A stretch of DNA of 64,000 nucleotides from Theobroma cacao (Eukaryota; Streptophyta; Magnoliopsida; Malvales; Malvaceae), in the NCBI RefSeq assembly GCF_000208745.1, contig NC_030851.1:28630630-28694629 (forward strand), given 5' to 3'. The notes below the pieces were generated by a model. That model was not told the DNA's origin. It searched no databases and was given only the letters and a program-made list of their open reading frames with translations. Shown piece by piece: positions 26,868-37,867 of this stretch (position 1 is the stretch's first letter; every line of letters begins with the position of its first letter). A program made the position numbers and the translations under genes.

Positions 26868-27845
26868 CCTTTTTCACTTAATTTCCTTGAAAATTCACAC
26901 TTTTTCTTTGATTTTCTCTCTCTAGGGTTTTGTTTTTGTTTTCTCTCTCTTCTTGCTGGTTTGGCCGGCCATGGGGTGGAAGATGGGCTGATTTTTGTGC
27001 CTTTTAAAAAGAAAATAATAAATTAATAAAGGATGACACGTGGCATCATGTCAATGGCTCGTTTTTAAAACTTAAAAATTTTAATCCTTTTATTCTCCAC
27101 CACACAATTAGTCAATGGTCAAAATGAGAATAAATGAAGACCATGTGCTGGACAAATGTCCTGGTGGTGGAAAATTACTATTTTGCCCCTAGGGTGGCAA
27201 AATTACCATTTTACACCTATGCTTTGAAAAATACCAAGAATAAATTTTTTTTTTACTTCTTAATCCTCAAATCATACTCCAATAAGTCAAATGGGGCCAA
27301 AAATCTTTTCTAAAAATTTCCATTTTGTCCTCAAGTGGTAAATGACCATTTTGCCNCCTTTTTCACTTAATTTCCTTGAAAATTCACACTTTTTCTTTGA
27401 TTTTCTCTCTCTAGGGTTTTGTTTTTGTTTTCTCTCTCTTCTTGCTGGTTTGGCCGGCCATGGGGTGGAAGATGGGCTGATTTTTGTGCCTTTTAAAAAG
27501 AAAAATAATAAATTAATAAAGGATGACACGTGGCATCATGTCAATGGCTCGTTTTTAAAACTTTAAAAATTTTAATCCTTTTTATCTCCACCACACAATT
27601 AGTCAATGGTCAAAATGAGAATAAGGGAAAACCATGTGCTGGACAAATATCCTGGTGGTGGAAAATTACTGTTTTGCCCCTAGGGTGGCAAAATTACCAT
27701 TTTGCCCATATGCTTTGAAAAATACCAAGAATAAATTTTTTTCACTTCTTAATCCTCAAATCATACTCCAATAAGTCAAATGGGGACAAAAATCGTTTCT
27801 AAAAATCTCCATTTTGTCCTCAAGTAGCAAATGACCATTTTACCC
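26868..27845. repeat. 489-bp tandem duplication split by a single N
   Basis: 26868-27355 repeats at 27357-27845 with few differences (an extra A in a run, 'aaatgaaga' against 'aagggaaaa', and a few others). The one N at 27356 falls exactly on the junction. That is typical of an assembler joining two overlapping or allelic contigs, although a true duplication is possible. Confidence 0.85.
27356..27356. other. Single ambiguous base
   Basis: One N at the exact junction of the 489-bp duplication. Confidence 1.
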
Positions 27846-28105
27846 CTAGATAGTGAAAATTTCGGTTTGACTCCAAATTGATCCTTGAACTCCAAATCAC
27901 CATATTAAACCATTATGGGAGTTTAATATTCTTAATTTCATCTTAAAGTCTCTATTTGATCTAGTTCGAGACTTAAATCAACTTTGTTGTACCTCTAGGT
28001 ACAATATCGACTTTTGTAATTTTTTTTCGGGATTCTCCTAACATGCAAATATGCTATCCATCACATGTATGTCATGACAAGTATTTTATAAAGTCAGGCT
28101 TGAAA

Positions 28106-28934
28106 TCTTTTCCCCTACTTGAATCAACCATATGATCCTTCTTCATGTCTGATTTCGATATCTGGCTATATATTAATATTTTAATATTATTTCATTAATA
28201 AAATAATATTTTATTCTAAAAATTTTATCTTGTCTCTTTGGTTCTCAAAGTTCCTTATTGTGCCTCAATTCACATTCGACCAACTTTATTTATTACCATA
28301 TCAAAGTATGTGGCATTTCAAATAAGGTCGGTCTTGGCCTAAAAAAATCATAGTCATTCACATAAAATTATCGTTTTGCCCTTTTTGTTTCCTTTCATTT
28401 TAATTTAGTCCTCCCAACACTCATTTAACTCTAATTTTCTTCTAATATCTTCTTATACACATGTACAAACAAAGTATAAAGTTTGTACTCCAACGCAGTG
28501 TCCCCATAATATTTATTTGCTTGCGCTATCTTTACTTAATAAAGACACGCGACCCCATTAACGTCATTTTTGTTTGAAATTTTTCTCATTTTTCTTCTCC
28601 CCCACTTAGATTGACCATATACTCCTTCTTCATGAAAAATTTGGACACTGAATAAAATATTAATTTTTTAATATTATTTTATTTCAAAAATTTTCTCTTA
28701 TCCCCTTGGTACCCAAAATACCTTATTATGCCTCAATTGACTTCTGAATCACTTTTTATCTCACAAATTCTTCTTTGATAAAAATATTATTATTTTTTTA
28801 TTATTTCCTCGTGTGCGGAATATTTTATCTCAAACTATTCCTTTTATCTTTCATCATTTCTAAACATTATAATTAGCCTCAATTGTCATCCAATAAGCTT
28901 TATTAGTCACCATATCAAAGTACTAGGTATTATA
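28106..28934. repeat. Direct repeat within the mosaic LTR start
   Basis: 28106-28316 and 28598-28934 share order and wording: 'accatat.atccttcttcatg', 'ttattatgcctcaattgac', 'accatatcaaagta'. The second copy ends at the LTR boundary. The spacer (28317-28597) contains 'tctcccccactta', which on the minus strand resembles a polypurine tract. Confidence 0.6.
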
Positions 28935-29677
28935 GTATACATGTGGCTAGGCCACAAGATGTTATATGCGGTTGCGATCGCTTGATTTCTCTAATGTCGG
29001 CCAACATCGTCGAGACTGCCATGGCTATGGGAATCTGGTGGAGTGGAGCTCCCGGATGTTATTGTTGGAGTAGGATCTTAGTGAATTAATGTGATTGTGT
29101 AAAGCATGGATTTCAAAAAATTTCTTTTTATAAAGGAAACAAGCAATCCAATTACACAAACGAAAACACACATTATTATTATTACAAGCAATATAATCAC
29201 ATCAAAAAATAAAATAAGAATCTATTAAGTAAGAAAAACCATACCTTTATTTTGAGATTCTTATTTTCGGACACCACCACACCAATGAATGATTTCTCGA
29301 CCGAATAAGTTTACCTTTTATTCTTCAAAAATACTTTCAACTTGAACCTTGAGTGGACAAGGTGTGGAATGCAAGGCTACAAGATGGCAACCGATTTTAT
29401 TTTTTTCTCTCTTTTCTTTGAAAAGCTTAGAGGAGGAAAAGAGAAGAGATGGCTAAAACTTTTGTTTTTTTTAAGAAAAAGTACGTTCTCAATATTTTCT
29501 TTTAATCTCTTCTCTTTTTATTAAAACTCTTGCTTCAAAGGTTTAATCAAAATGAAACACCTTCGAATCAATCTTGACCATCCATTCAAAGTTATGGAAG
29601 CATCAAACATGCTCCATAATTATCAAAATAAAAATTAAAGAATAAATAATTTAATTCTTTAATTATCATTTAGAGTT

Positions 29678-29890
29678 NNNNNNNNNNNNNNNNNNNNNNN
29701 NNNNNNNNNNNNNNNNNNNNNNNNNNNNNNNNNNNNNNNNNNNNNNNNNNNNNNNNNNNNNNNNNNNNNNNNNNNNNNNNNNNNNNNNNNNNNNNNNNNN
29801 NNNNNNNNNNNNNNNNNNNNNNNNNNNNNNNNNNNNNNNNNNNNNNNNNNNNNNNNNNNNNNNNNNNNNNNNNNNNNNNNNNNNNNNNNN
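29678..29890. other. Assembly gap (213 N)
   Basis: Gap in the Copia LTR, next to a minisatellite that probably caused it. Confidence 1.
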
Positions 29891-30055
29891 AATTAAGACA
29901 AAAATATTTTATCTTGTCTAAATTGAGACAAATATGTTTTCCTGTCTAGATTAAGACAAAAAATATTGTTTTTGTCTTAAATTAAGACAAACATATTTTC
30001 TTTTCTAAATTGAGACCAAACATGTTTTCTTATCTAAATTAAGACAAACATGTTA
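29891..30055. repeat. Minisatellite of about 30 bp in the Copia LTR
   Basis: Five to six imperfect units with the core AATTAAGACAAACATGTTTT. It begins directly at the gap edge, so the true array is probably longer. Confidence 0.85.
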
Positions 30056-31061
30056 AAGCTGCCATTTGTGTATACAATTTAATTAATGAGATAAAACATG
30101 CATTTTAACGTAAACAAGTTAAATTCTATGAAGCTAAGTAGGGAATCTATTTGGACATAGATATTCCAAGCTCCAATAAACTTAGAATTGTTATTAATCT
30201 CATTAAAAAAAATTCAAGCTTATTAACCATGAAATCACTCTACCATAAATTCATGGTTGAATTCTTAGATTAACTATAACTACAAGAAACAATTCAATAC
30301 TTGATATTAATTATTAGGGGTCCAATTGCAAACCTTTTATTATGAACCCTCATAACCATCCAATGATAAAAGGTGAAATTACTGTTTTACCCTTTATGTC
30401 AATTTTATCCCTTAGTCTTAATTTTTATCCAATTAGTGATTCAATACTCTAGATCTAATCTTTTGAGTATCTAGATGTGATAAGCAATTAATTCATCAAT
30501 CCATTGGACCTAGATTAATCACTAATCTTCCAGAAATCAATAGAAGTGATGTTAATGCTATGTACTCCATTATTTCGATATGTGTTCCCAGATGTTCATC
30601 TCGATTATAATCCTAAAATACGGAGTCTAGATCAATGCTTTATGATGATCACGCTCATAGTAAATCAAAGATTATAAGGAGATTAAACACAAGTCTTCCA
30701 TTAGGATTTTGGTTTTACAATAAGCAAATGCATAAGTGTGAGATAAAGATTTAGGTAACGGTAAAACTTAAATTTGATTCTCACATGATTCCAGTTCATT
30801 TTATAGTGTCATTACTCGAAATCAACCATTTTGATGATTTGAGACTCATCATTCCCTTGAAATGAATCACATTCTTTTCGTTGGAAGTAATCTGGACACT
30901 ACAGCCTTAACATAATAAAGTGACCAACTTTATTATATGGTTGTGAACAATTTTTTAGATTCAATTAAAATATATGTCTCCTATGTATGACTCTTCATAC
31001 AAATATATTTTAATATCTCAATAGAATTTTGGTACCTTAATAACTAGATAATGAATGCTTA

Positions 31062-31769
31062 CTAAAACAAACTCTTCGCCTTATTATCAAAATGTACTTT
31101 CATTAAAAATAAATTTAATGAATTTAAGCATGAGAATATACTTGCTTTCCAAGGCACCATATTCTCAAAATTCCTAACAATCTCCCACTTGCCGTAAAGC
31201 AAGTATGACATATCCCTCATTCTTAGACCTTCTAAGAGACCATCGAAACTCTTTTGTGTTAGAGTCTTTGTGAATGGATCGACGAGGTTTTGCTTTATTG
31301 GAATTTTCTTCACAATTACTTCTCCACGTTGCATGATCTCTCGAATGAGATGATACTTCCTTTCAATATGTTTTGCTGCTTTATGATTCTGCGATTCTTT
31401 TGAGTTAGCCACTGCTCCATTGTTATCACAATAGAGTGTAATAGGCTTGTCTGCATCTGGAATTACTTCAAGGTCCATAAGGAACTTACAGAGCCATACA
31501 GCTTCCTTTGCTGTTTCACAAGCTACAACATACTTTGCCTCCATAGTAGAGTCTGCAATAAAAGATTGTTTTACACTCCTCCAAACTATGGCTCCTCCTC
31601 CAATAGTGAAAATAGATCCTGATGTTGATTTTTTAGAATCAACATTAGACTGAAAATTTGAATCAGTGTACCCTGTCGCTACAAGGTCACTTCCAGAATA
31701 CACAAGCATGTAATTTTTTGTTCTACGAAGATATTTAAAAATGCACTTGACTGCAGTCCAGTGCTCCAC
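31062..31769 (-). pseudogene. Copia RNase H domain
   Basis: An open 235-residue frame with RNase H hallmarks: GYTDSNFQS near residue 33, ADSTMEAKYVV near 73, LYCDNNGAV near 112 and KHIERKYHLI near 134, followed by the C-terminal DPFTKTLT motif. It is one base out of frame with the reverse transcriptase piece upstream, the shift lying near 31780. The frame has no stop before the PPT and runs about 118 bases into the LTR, ending at 31062, so the last 39 residues are LTR-derived. Confidence 0.85.
31180..31193 (-). other. Polypurine tract of the Copia element
   Basis: Minus-strand GGCAAGTGGGAGAT directly before the LTR start TGTTAGG. It primes plus-strand synthesis. Confidence 0.85.
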
Positions 31770-31876
31770 GCCTGGGTTTGACTAAATTATGCTAACCAAT
31801 CAATTGCATAGCAAATATCTGGCCTAGTACATAGCATAACATACATGAGACTTCCAACGACAGATGCATATGGAAT

Positions 31877-32656
31877 CTATCTCATGTTTTTAACTTCCTC
31901 TAGAGTTTTAGGTGACATCTCCTTAGAAAGTTTGACTCCATGTCCAGAGGGCATAAAACCCTTCTTGGAATCTTCTAGAGCAAACTTGGCCAAAATCTTG
32001 TCTATGTAGGATGCTTGAGATAATGCTATCTGCTTGTTCTTACGATCCCTTATAAGTTTGATCCCTAGAACATAGCTAGCTTCTCCTAAATCCTTCATAT
32101 TGAATTGTTGGTTCAGCCAACCTTTAACTATTGATAACATTCCTATATCATTCCCAATGAGTAGAATGTCATCAACATAAAGAACTAGAAAAACAACCTT
32201 TTTATCCTGTATCTTTTTATAGACACAAGGTTCATCAATATTTTTCTGAAAATCGTACGATTTGATAGCAGCACCAAATCCTATGTTCCAAGACTTAGAT
32301 GCTTGCTTAAGTCCGTAGATAAACCTATGCAATTCATAAACCTTATGCTCGTGGCCCTTTTTAATGAAACCTTCTAGTTAAGCCATATAAATGCGCTCTT
32401 CAAGATCTCCATTTAAAAATGCGATCTTGACATCCATTTGCCATATCTCATAATCAAGATGTGCGACCATGGATAGGAGGATCCTGATGGATTTAAGCAT
32501 AGCAACAGGTGAAAAGGTTTCCTCATAGTCAATCCCTTCTCTTTGGGTAAAACCCTTGGCCACTACTGTAGCCTTGAAGGTCTCTACCTTCCCATCACTT
32601 CCTCTTTTTCTCTTGTAAATCCATTTGCACCCTATAGGTTTTATCCCTTAAGGTGG
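31877..32656 (-). pseudogene. Copia reverse transcriptase domain, broken by stops
   Basis: All pieces lie in one minus-strand frame. They read GCKWIYKRKRG (about 32630), AKGFTQREGIDYEETFSPVA (32563), the motif A region QMDVKIAFLNGD with its aspartate, YGLKQASKSWN (about 32310), and the catalytic YVDDILLIGND (about 32180). The order and motifs are those of Copia RT. In-frame stops lie at about 32650, 32378 and 31877. The YVDD box is intact. The enzyme would copy element RNA into DNA in cytoplasmic particles, but this copy cannot be read through. Confidence 0.9.
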
Positions 32657-33055
32657 ATTTACTAAAGTTCAGACTTTATTAGAATCCATGGAGTCCAACT
32701 CAAATTTCATTGCCTTCTGCCATTCTTCAGCATCAACATCGTTAATAGCTTCCTTATATGTAATAGAATCATATTCATGTTCGTTTGAAAGTGCAATCAT
32801 GTTTTCTCCCATACACATGTATCTTTCTGGTTGTCTCACAACCCTCCCACTACGTCGTGGCACCACTATTTGATGTTTAGGTTATGTTTCTGTTTTAACC
32901 CTTGAATCAGACTGTGTTATGACATCTTCAGAATTAACTCTTAAATCTGAAGGATTAGACAATCCTTCTAAGACAATTTCACTTCTAGGTTTATGATTTC
33001 TCATAAACTCTTCTTCTAAGAAAGTGGCATTCGTACTAACGAAAACTTTCTTATC
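32657..33055 (-). pseudogene. Copia integrase-RT linker
   Basis: Same frame as the RT. It is a low-complexity, charged linker, with RRSGRVVRQPERYM near 32850, a motif that usually sits between integrase and RT in Copia polyproteins. Two in-frame stops (about 33056 and 32880) interrupt it. Confidence 0.75.
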
Positions 33056-34054
33056 TTAAGGACTATAGAAGTAATAACCTCTTGTTCCCTTTCGATATCC
33101 TGTAAACAAGCACACCTCAATCTCTGGCTCCATTTTTGTGGACTTAGGCTTTAAAACATGTGTAGGACACCCCCAAGTTCGCAGATGACATAGAGATGAT
33201 TTACGCCCTATCCACAGCTCCCTTGGTGTCTTAGGCATAGCCTTAGATGGAGCAAAGTACTGAGCAGTTTACATACAATATCCCTAGAATGAGATTGAAA
33301 GGTTAGCATAGGGCATCATTGATCTAACCATTTCTAAAAGAGTCATATTTCTTCTTTCAGCTACACCATTATGTTGAGGTGTTCTTGGCGTCGACAAATT
33401 GGAAATTATCCCATTGTCAGTGAGATATTGCTGAAATTCATCTAATAAATACTCACCTCCTTGATCTGATCGAAGTTGTTTCAATGGCTTGCCTAGTTAC
33501 TTTTCAACTTCGGCTTCTAATTCTTTGAACATTTCAAAGGATTCACTTTTTTTGTGCATTAAATACACAAAGCCATGTCTTGAGTAATCATCAATAAAAG
33601 TTTTGAAATATTCATAACCTCCTCTAGCTTCTACGTTCATTGGTCCACAAACATCTGTGTGCACCAAGTCTAGAACGTTTGGCATTCTGTTACCTTTCAC
33701 TTTAAAAGGCCCTTTAGTCATTTTAGCTTCAATACAAGACTCACATACTGGCAAAGGACACTCAACCATGTCTAGTAGAGTACCATCCTTTATAAGCCTA
33801 TTGAGTCTATTTTGATTTATATGACCTAAACGCAAATGCTGATGATAATTTTGATTTATACTAGATTCTTTGACTCTTTTAGTTTCAAATCGTATTGTTT
33901 CTATAGCATTTGTAGAAAAAGTCATAGGCTCAAGGAAATAAAGATTATATCCTACAATTCCAGAACAAATAAAATCTTTATTCAAATAAATAGTGAGTGT
34001 CTCACTAAAATAAACTGAATATACTGACTTTATTAGACAAAAGACAAAAATCAA
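33056..34054 (-). pseudogene. Copia GAG-pre-integrase and integrase core
   Basis: Minus-strand pieces in one frame. HLRLGHINQNRL with CPLPVCESCIEAK gives the H/C residues of the zinc-binding pre-integrase domain (about 33900-33740). LVHTDVCGPM and TFIDDYSRHGF carry the first catalytic aspartate region, LRSDQGGEYL follows, and NGVAERRNMTLLEMVRSMM has the catalytic glutamate (about 33345). WGCPTHVLKPK and TGYRKGTRGYYFYSP end the domain. Stops fall at about 33497, 33284 and 33272. The catalytic residues are still readable, so this copy died by nonsense mutations and not by loss of the active site. Confidence 0.9.
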
Positions 34055-34471
34055 ATTTCTCTAAGTCTTTGGAATGTAATAAACATTTTTCAAAACTAAC
34101 CTACGACCATAAGGAAATTGAAGAATAATGGCTCCCACTATTCATGCTGAAACGAAGGTGTCATTTGCCATCCTCATCCGAAACTGCCCTTTACTCAGTT
34201 TTCTCCTTTGTTGAAACCCCTGTAAAGAATTGCAAACATGGTTAGTGGCTCCAGAATCTACTATCCAAGTATCTATAGAATCAAACACTAAACAGGCTTC
34301 TAACATATTTAGAAAACCCATACCTTGTTTATTCTTCTGGATTTCTTTAAGGTAGACCTTGCGATTTCGCTTCCAATGTCCTTTCACACGACAATGGAAA
34401 CATTTTCCTTTGGTGTTGTCTTTTAAAGCAGTCTTTTTCTTCATGGGCTTTTTCTTTGCTCCCACTGAGCC
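34055..34471 (-). pseudogene. Copia zinc knuckle and aspartic protease
   Basis: The zinc knuckle reads CFHCRVKGHWKRNR: the last cysteine is now arginine. It is followed by WIVDSGATNHVCN with the DSG protease active site (about 34255). Both lie in the gag-pol frame. In-frame stops at 34142 and about 34078 separate it from the integrase, and a TAG near 34472 from gag. Confidence 0.85.
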
Positions 34472-35152
34472 CTAAGAAATATTTTTATTTCCAACTATCT
34501 TCTTTTTACCCTTGGGTTTGGGCTTAGAAGTGGAAATTGCATGTGCTTCAAGCTTCTTTTTCAAATCAAGAACCTCCTCCACATTTTGAAGATCATTCAT
34601 TAGCCCACTTAGGGTGTAATCCCTTGTGTGCAGTTCATAATCCAATTTGAACAGTGAAAATTACGAATTCAAGCTATGAACAATCATTGATATTTGCATT
34701 TTCGCATTTATCTCAGCACCATTTAGTTCTGCCTCATTGAGACAAGAGATCACTTTCAGCATGAAATCTCTAAGTGGCTCCTTAGGTTTCTGCTTAAGGT
34801 CCTTAAAAGCATTAATTGCTTTCACCTTAGTAGATCTAGTTGTTGTACCGAACATCTCATATAGGTGCAATATTATGTCAGCAGCATTACCCATACCTAC
34901 ATGCTGCTTTTGCAATATACTGTTCATAAAGGCCAGTATATAGCATTTAGCCAGCTCGTTTACATCATGCCACTTCTTATGATATTCAATATCTTGTGGA
35001 GTTAACAGGAGAGTTAGTGCTTCAAGCTCACGGTCAGAAAGAACCCATGTGATCTTGTCATAATTAAGGACAATATTAAGATTTCTTTTCCATTCAAAGT
35101 AGTTATCACCATTTAGAGTGCATTTGTTCAGCAAAATTGAAAGTGGATTCAT
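34472..35152 (-). pseudogene. Copia gag (capsid) remnant
   Basis: I place the start at the ATG at 35152 (MNPLSILLNKCTLNGDNY). An upstream ATG at 35185 lies in frame but is preceded by leader-like sequence. The typical Copia gag pattern follows: NGDNYFEWKRNLNIVL, then KWHDVNELAKCYILAFM and FKDLKQKPKEPLRDFMLKV. A TAA near 34660 interrupts it, after which the same frame continues with a lysine-rich tail up to a TAG near 34472. Capsid-like proteins of this family package element RNA. Confidence 0.85.
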
Positions 35153-36350
35153 ATTTGTGATGTAGATATATTTCTGAAAGTACATTTGAAATTATGTAAG
35201 CATACTAGTTATTCATAGACTTTGAACATTTCATGATGCATATATAAATGATGACAATATATAAAACCTTATAAATTATATTATTGGTTTGACGGTCATC
35301 TACCTTTCTGTAATAAATTAATTGACTATGGGCCGTGAGAATTTACTACCAACTAAACTGGGACCCTCCCACTTAACTATATTGCCCAGTATCTTCATAC
35401 TTAACATGGTTAAGGAGCTCCTTCATTTGGTCCACGAAGTTTACTAATAGAGCTACTGTAGGTAGGTTAATAGTAAATTCATGTTGAGTGTAACAACCAT
35501 TGTTTAATTCTTTTAAGCTCCTTACTCAGTGATCCTTTATGGGAGGTCTCACTTTATAATCCACCTAAAAGGATTTATCCTTTCAGAGACCTAGTCCATC
35601 ATGATCTAGATTCATGTCCGCCTGTAGGGAGTGACATGTTTCACATGCTAATGGGCCAACAATGGAGACTGTGGACTCTATAACTCTAGGACTCTATGAT
35701 TACTAAAGGTTTTGATTGACCTTTTTTTACCGAATTTTCTAGATGCATATTTAGAATATCCTAAGTCAAATTATGGGCTTGGTTATGTTTCCAACTAAAT
35801 GCTTTGAGTATATAACTAAGTCCATATTACCATCTTATCTAGATGTTATTTATTTTCCTATATTCATTATGTATCTCATAGTATAAAACTCCTTTTAAAC
35901 TAAAATACATAATGTATGCATGGCATTCCTTAAGAGATGTTGGCACCTTAATTCTAGATGACATGTTTTCAAGCATACAAATAATATCTAATATCATCAT
36001 ATAAATACATATAAATATTTATATATATAATAAGCCACATTAATGTTCATCGTAGAAAAAATAAAATAAAATTACAACTTGTAATTCTTTTCAATCTTGC
36101 TTGCTTCCGCTGCGTGTTAGAATCACATCTATTTGACACTCTTTTGAATTTTTATGACCTTTTTAAAATCCTCAATTTTAATTTTAATTTTAACCCAATT
36201 TGAGAAAATAATTTTATTTTGTCCAATCAATTAATCTCATTAATTAATACCAAAATAATATATATATATATATTTTTAATCCAAGGCTAAAATTAATTTT
36301 CCAAAAATTTGATAAATATTTATCTGCTTTATGCTTGTTTCCCATCAACA
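35153..36350 (-). mobile_element. Copia 5' leader, no LTR seen
   Basis: About 1.2 kb of non-coding, AT-rich sequence upstream of gag on the minus strand. It includes a (TA)n run near 36260. A site reading TAACACGCAGCGGAAGC on the minus strand (about 36100-36116) is familiar from leaders of related Copia elements. I find no initiator-Met PBS and no sequence like the 3' LTR. From about 36350 onward LTR-C resumes. Confidence 0.5.
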
Positions 36351-36822
36351 CCCTGTTCACGAAGCCGATTATCACTGAGTCTGTGACACTCACCCCTTAT
36401 CTCCCTTTTGTAGATAGTGATCGGCCTAGCGTGCATTCATTGGCATTTATAGTCCACCGCGGATAGGTAACGGCATCTCATAGCATTTTATTCCGAGTCA
36501 CTCCGCTGCTAGAGGTCAAGTCCTTGTAATGTATTTTTTTCTTTTTGGTAAATGGATACTGGTCTTGATATAAATGTACAATTGGAGATTTTAGACTATG
36601 ATGTATTTACTTACAATTATATAGAATAAAGATCAAGTTGATTTACTATGTCTATTGTTCAAACCATGTCATAAGGGTTATACGATTTAAAGCAATAACA
36701 TAGATTGGTGAATGAGTATAATGAATTAACGGTAATTTCTAATAAGGCTTGTTCAGCACTTGGTGGGTTCTCTCGAAAGTCTCGAACGCTGGTAACATTC
36801 AAAGAGTTGTTGTTACATGAGG

Positions 36823-37243
36823 ATTCATCTTCACTTCATTTCTTATCTGCATTTGCATTTTTGCTTGTTGAGCATTGATTAGACTTGTCTTACAATTCAT
36901 TTTCTTTCTTTGTTTCATCATATAATTCTTCTAATTTTTTCCAAATTTTCTTGGCACTTTTTCACGGGAAAACTCTATTGTATTCTCTATAATCAAGTGC
37001 ATAAATGAGAGTGTGCATGGCCTTGGAGTTTATTTGTACACTCCTTATTTTAGCTTCTGTCCTCTTATTTTTATCTTTGGTAGTTTTCTCACCATTTACC
37101 AAATTAGTATTTATAAGGATGAAAAGACCAGCAGTAATGACGTCCCCCATCTCATAGTGACAAGCCTTAACATAAATGAACATTCCAGTACTCCAAAATT
37201 GGTGATTGGTTCCATCAAATAAAGGAAACATATTTGTGGATTG
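36823..37243 (-). pseudogene. gag N-terminal segment of the SIRE-like Copia element
   Basis: The minus-strand frame reads TNMFPLFDGTNHQFW, GMFIYVKACHYEMGDVI, SKAMHTLIYALDYREYNRV and then, after one TGA at 36962, KSAKKIWKKLEELYDET. This is the N-terminal Copia gag fold of the UBN2/DUF4219 type. The usual downstream gag section is missing. An acidic SEDESS stretch follows at once and runs in frame across LTR-C into 20964. On the right side it is interrupted by the Gypsy element at its GATTG target site, beyond which the start codon lies at 47794. Confidence 0.8.
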
Positions 37244-37867
37244 TGTCACGACCCAAATTTCGGGCCATGAACGGCGCATGGGCCCAATGGACGTAGTGCA
37301 CTAAGCCCAAGCAAGCCTAATAGTCTGACGTGTTCATCATTCCATCATAAACCGCTAAGTCATTTTTAAAAACTTAAAATCAAAATAGTAATAGACATTG
37401 CCAACTCATATTGGCATTTCTCATTTAATATATACATACATTATCTACAACATGTATTCCAATAATGTACATTAGGTTCGCCTATACATCTCAAAAAGAA
37501 GACTTGACTTCCAGCGAAGGGACTCGGATGAATGTACAGCTACTGAATGCCGAGACACCTACCAAAAGATGGACACAGGTCTACAAGGATACCTCATCCT
37601 AGTTACCGGCTGCCTCGTGATCTGAAAACATGAATTTGAAATGGTGAGTATACACCCAGTGACTGAACAAAGAAGGGAACAAGCAACAACAAAGGAAAAT
37701 TTAAAATCATGATGCACTAGTTTCAAAACAATGCAATTTGGTTCATTCCTAATAAAACCCCTTATTGAGCCCTTAAGTGATTATTCATTTGAAAATCATG
37801 AACCCATACATAGCGAATCATTTGGAGAATGAAAGCTTCAATATTGCACAAGCAAGTCAAATACAAC

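Larger units (their letters stand above)
25325..28105 (-). repeat. LTR-B inside the mosaic LTR
   Basis: On the minus strand it ends GGGTCGTGACA at 25325. Its start is near 28105, where the expected TGTCAAGCC has become TTTCAAGCC. Flanks GATAA (25320-25324) and TCTTT (28106-28110) do not match, so no target duplication supports the right end. The length is inflated by a tandem duplication at 26868-27845. Minus-strand 16-codon ORFs starting MAGQ lie at 26922-26972 and 27411-27461. Confidence 0.7.
23061..28934 (-). repeat. Mosaic solo LTR (LTR-A end, LTR-C middle)
   Basis: Perfect target duplication GTATA at 23056-23060 and 28935-28939. On the minus strand it starts TATAATACCTAGTACTTTG, like the N-element LTR start with one base changed, and ends GGCTGTGACA. 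Positions 23061-24240 match the 3' half of LTR-A. Positions 24241-25324 are the reverse complement of LTR-C (for instance 24640-24790 against about 21880-22020). The remainder is 28106-28934. An LTR-B sits at 25325-28105. Its own length is about 3.1 kb. Confidence 0.75.
29063..31179 (-). repeat. 3' LTR of the Copia element
   Basis: About 2.1 kb including a 213-N gap. On the minus strand it starts TGTTAGGAATTTTGAG right after the PPT and ends CCTACTCCAACA. The part 29063-29677 has an inverted relative at 51702-52373. A minisatellite lies at 29891-30055. Confidence 0.8.
29063..36350 (-). mobile_element. Decayed Ty1/Copia retrotransposon lacking its 5' LTR
   Basis: On the minus strand the order is a leader (about 36350-35153), gag, protease, integrase, reverse transcriptase, RNase H, PPT (31193-31180) and 3' LTR (31179-29063). 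It lies inside LTR-C. No 5' LTR resembling 29063-31179 follows the leader on the right, and no target duplication is visible, so the 5' LTR was probably lost by deletion. The right border is estimated from where LTR-C sequence resumes. Protease-before-integrase-before-RT order is diagnostic of Copia. Confidence 0.85.
20965..36817 (+). repeat. Solo LTR-C, with two elements nested inside
   Basis: Starts TGTAACACCCCGTACCC and ends TTGTTGTTACA, giving a 7-bp terminal inverted repeat (TGTAACA/TGTTACA). The perfect target duplication TGAGG lies at 20960-20964 and 36818-36822. Its own parts are 20965-23060, 28940-29062 and about 36350-36817, roughly 2.7 kb. The junction at 23060/28940 joins two copies of a 'gtggct..ggccac' phrase smoothly. 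The last part has the 'acggcatctcatagca' and 'tcactccgctg' blocks expected near the end of such LTRs. The host gag frame continues across it when one TGAGG is removed. Confidence 0.85.
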
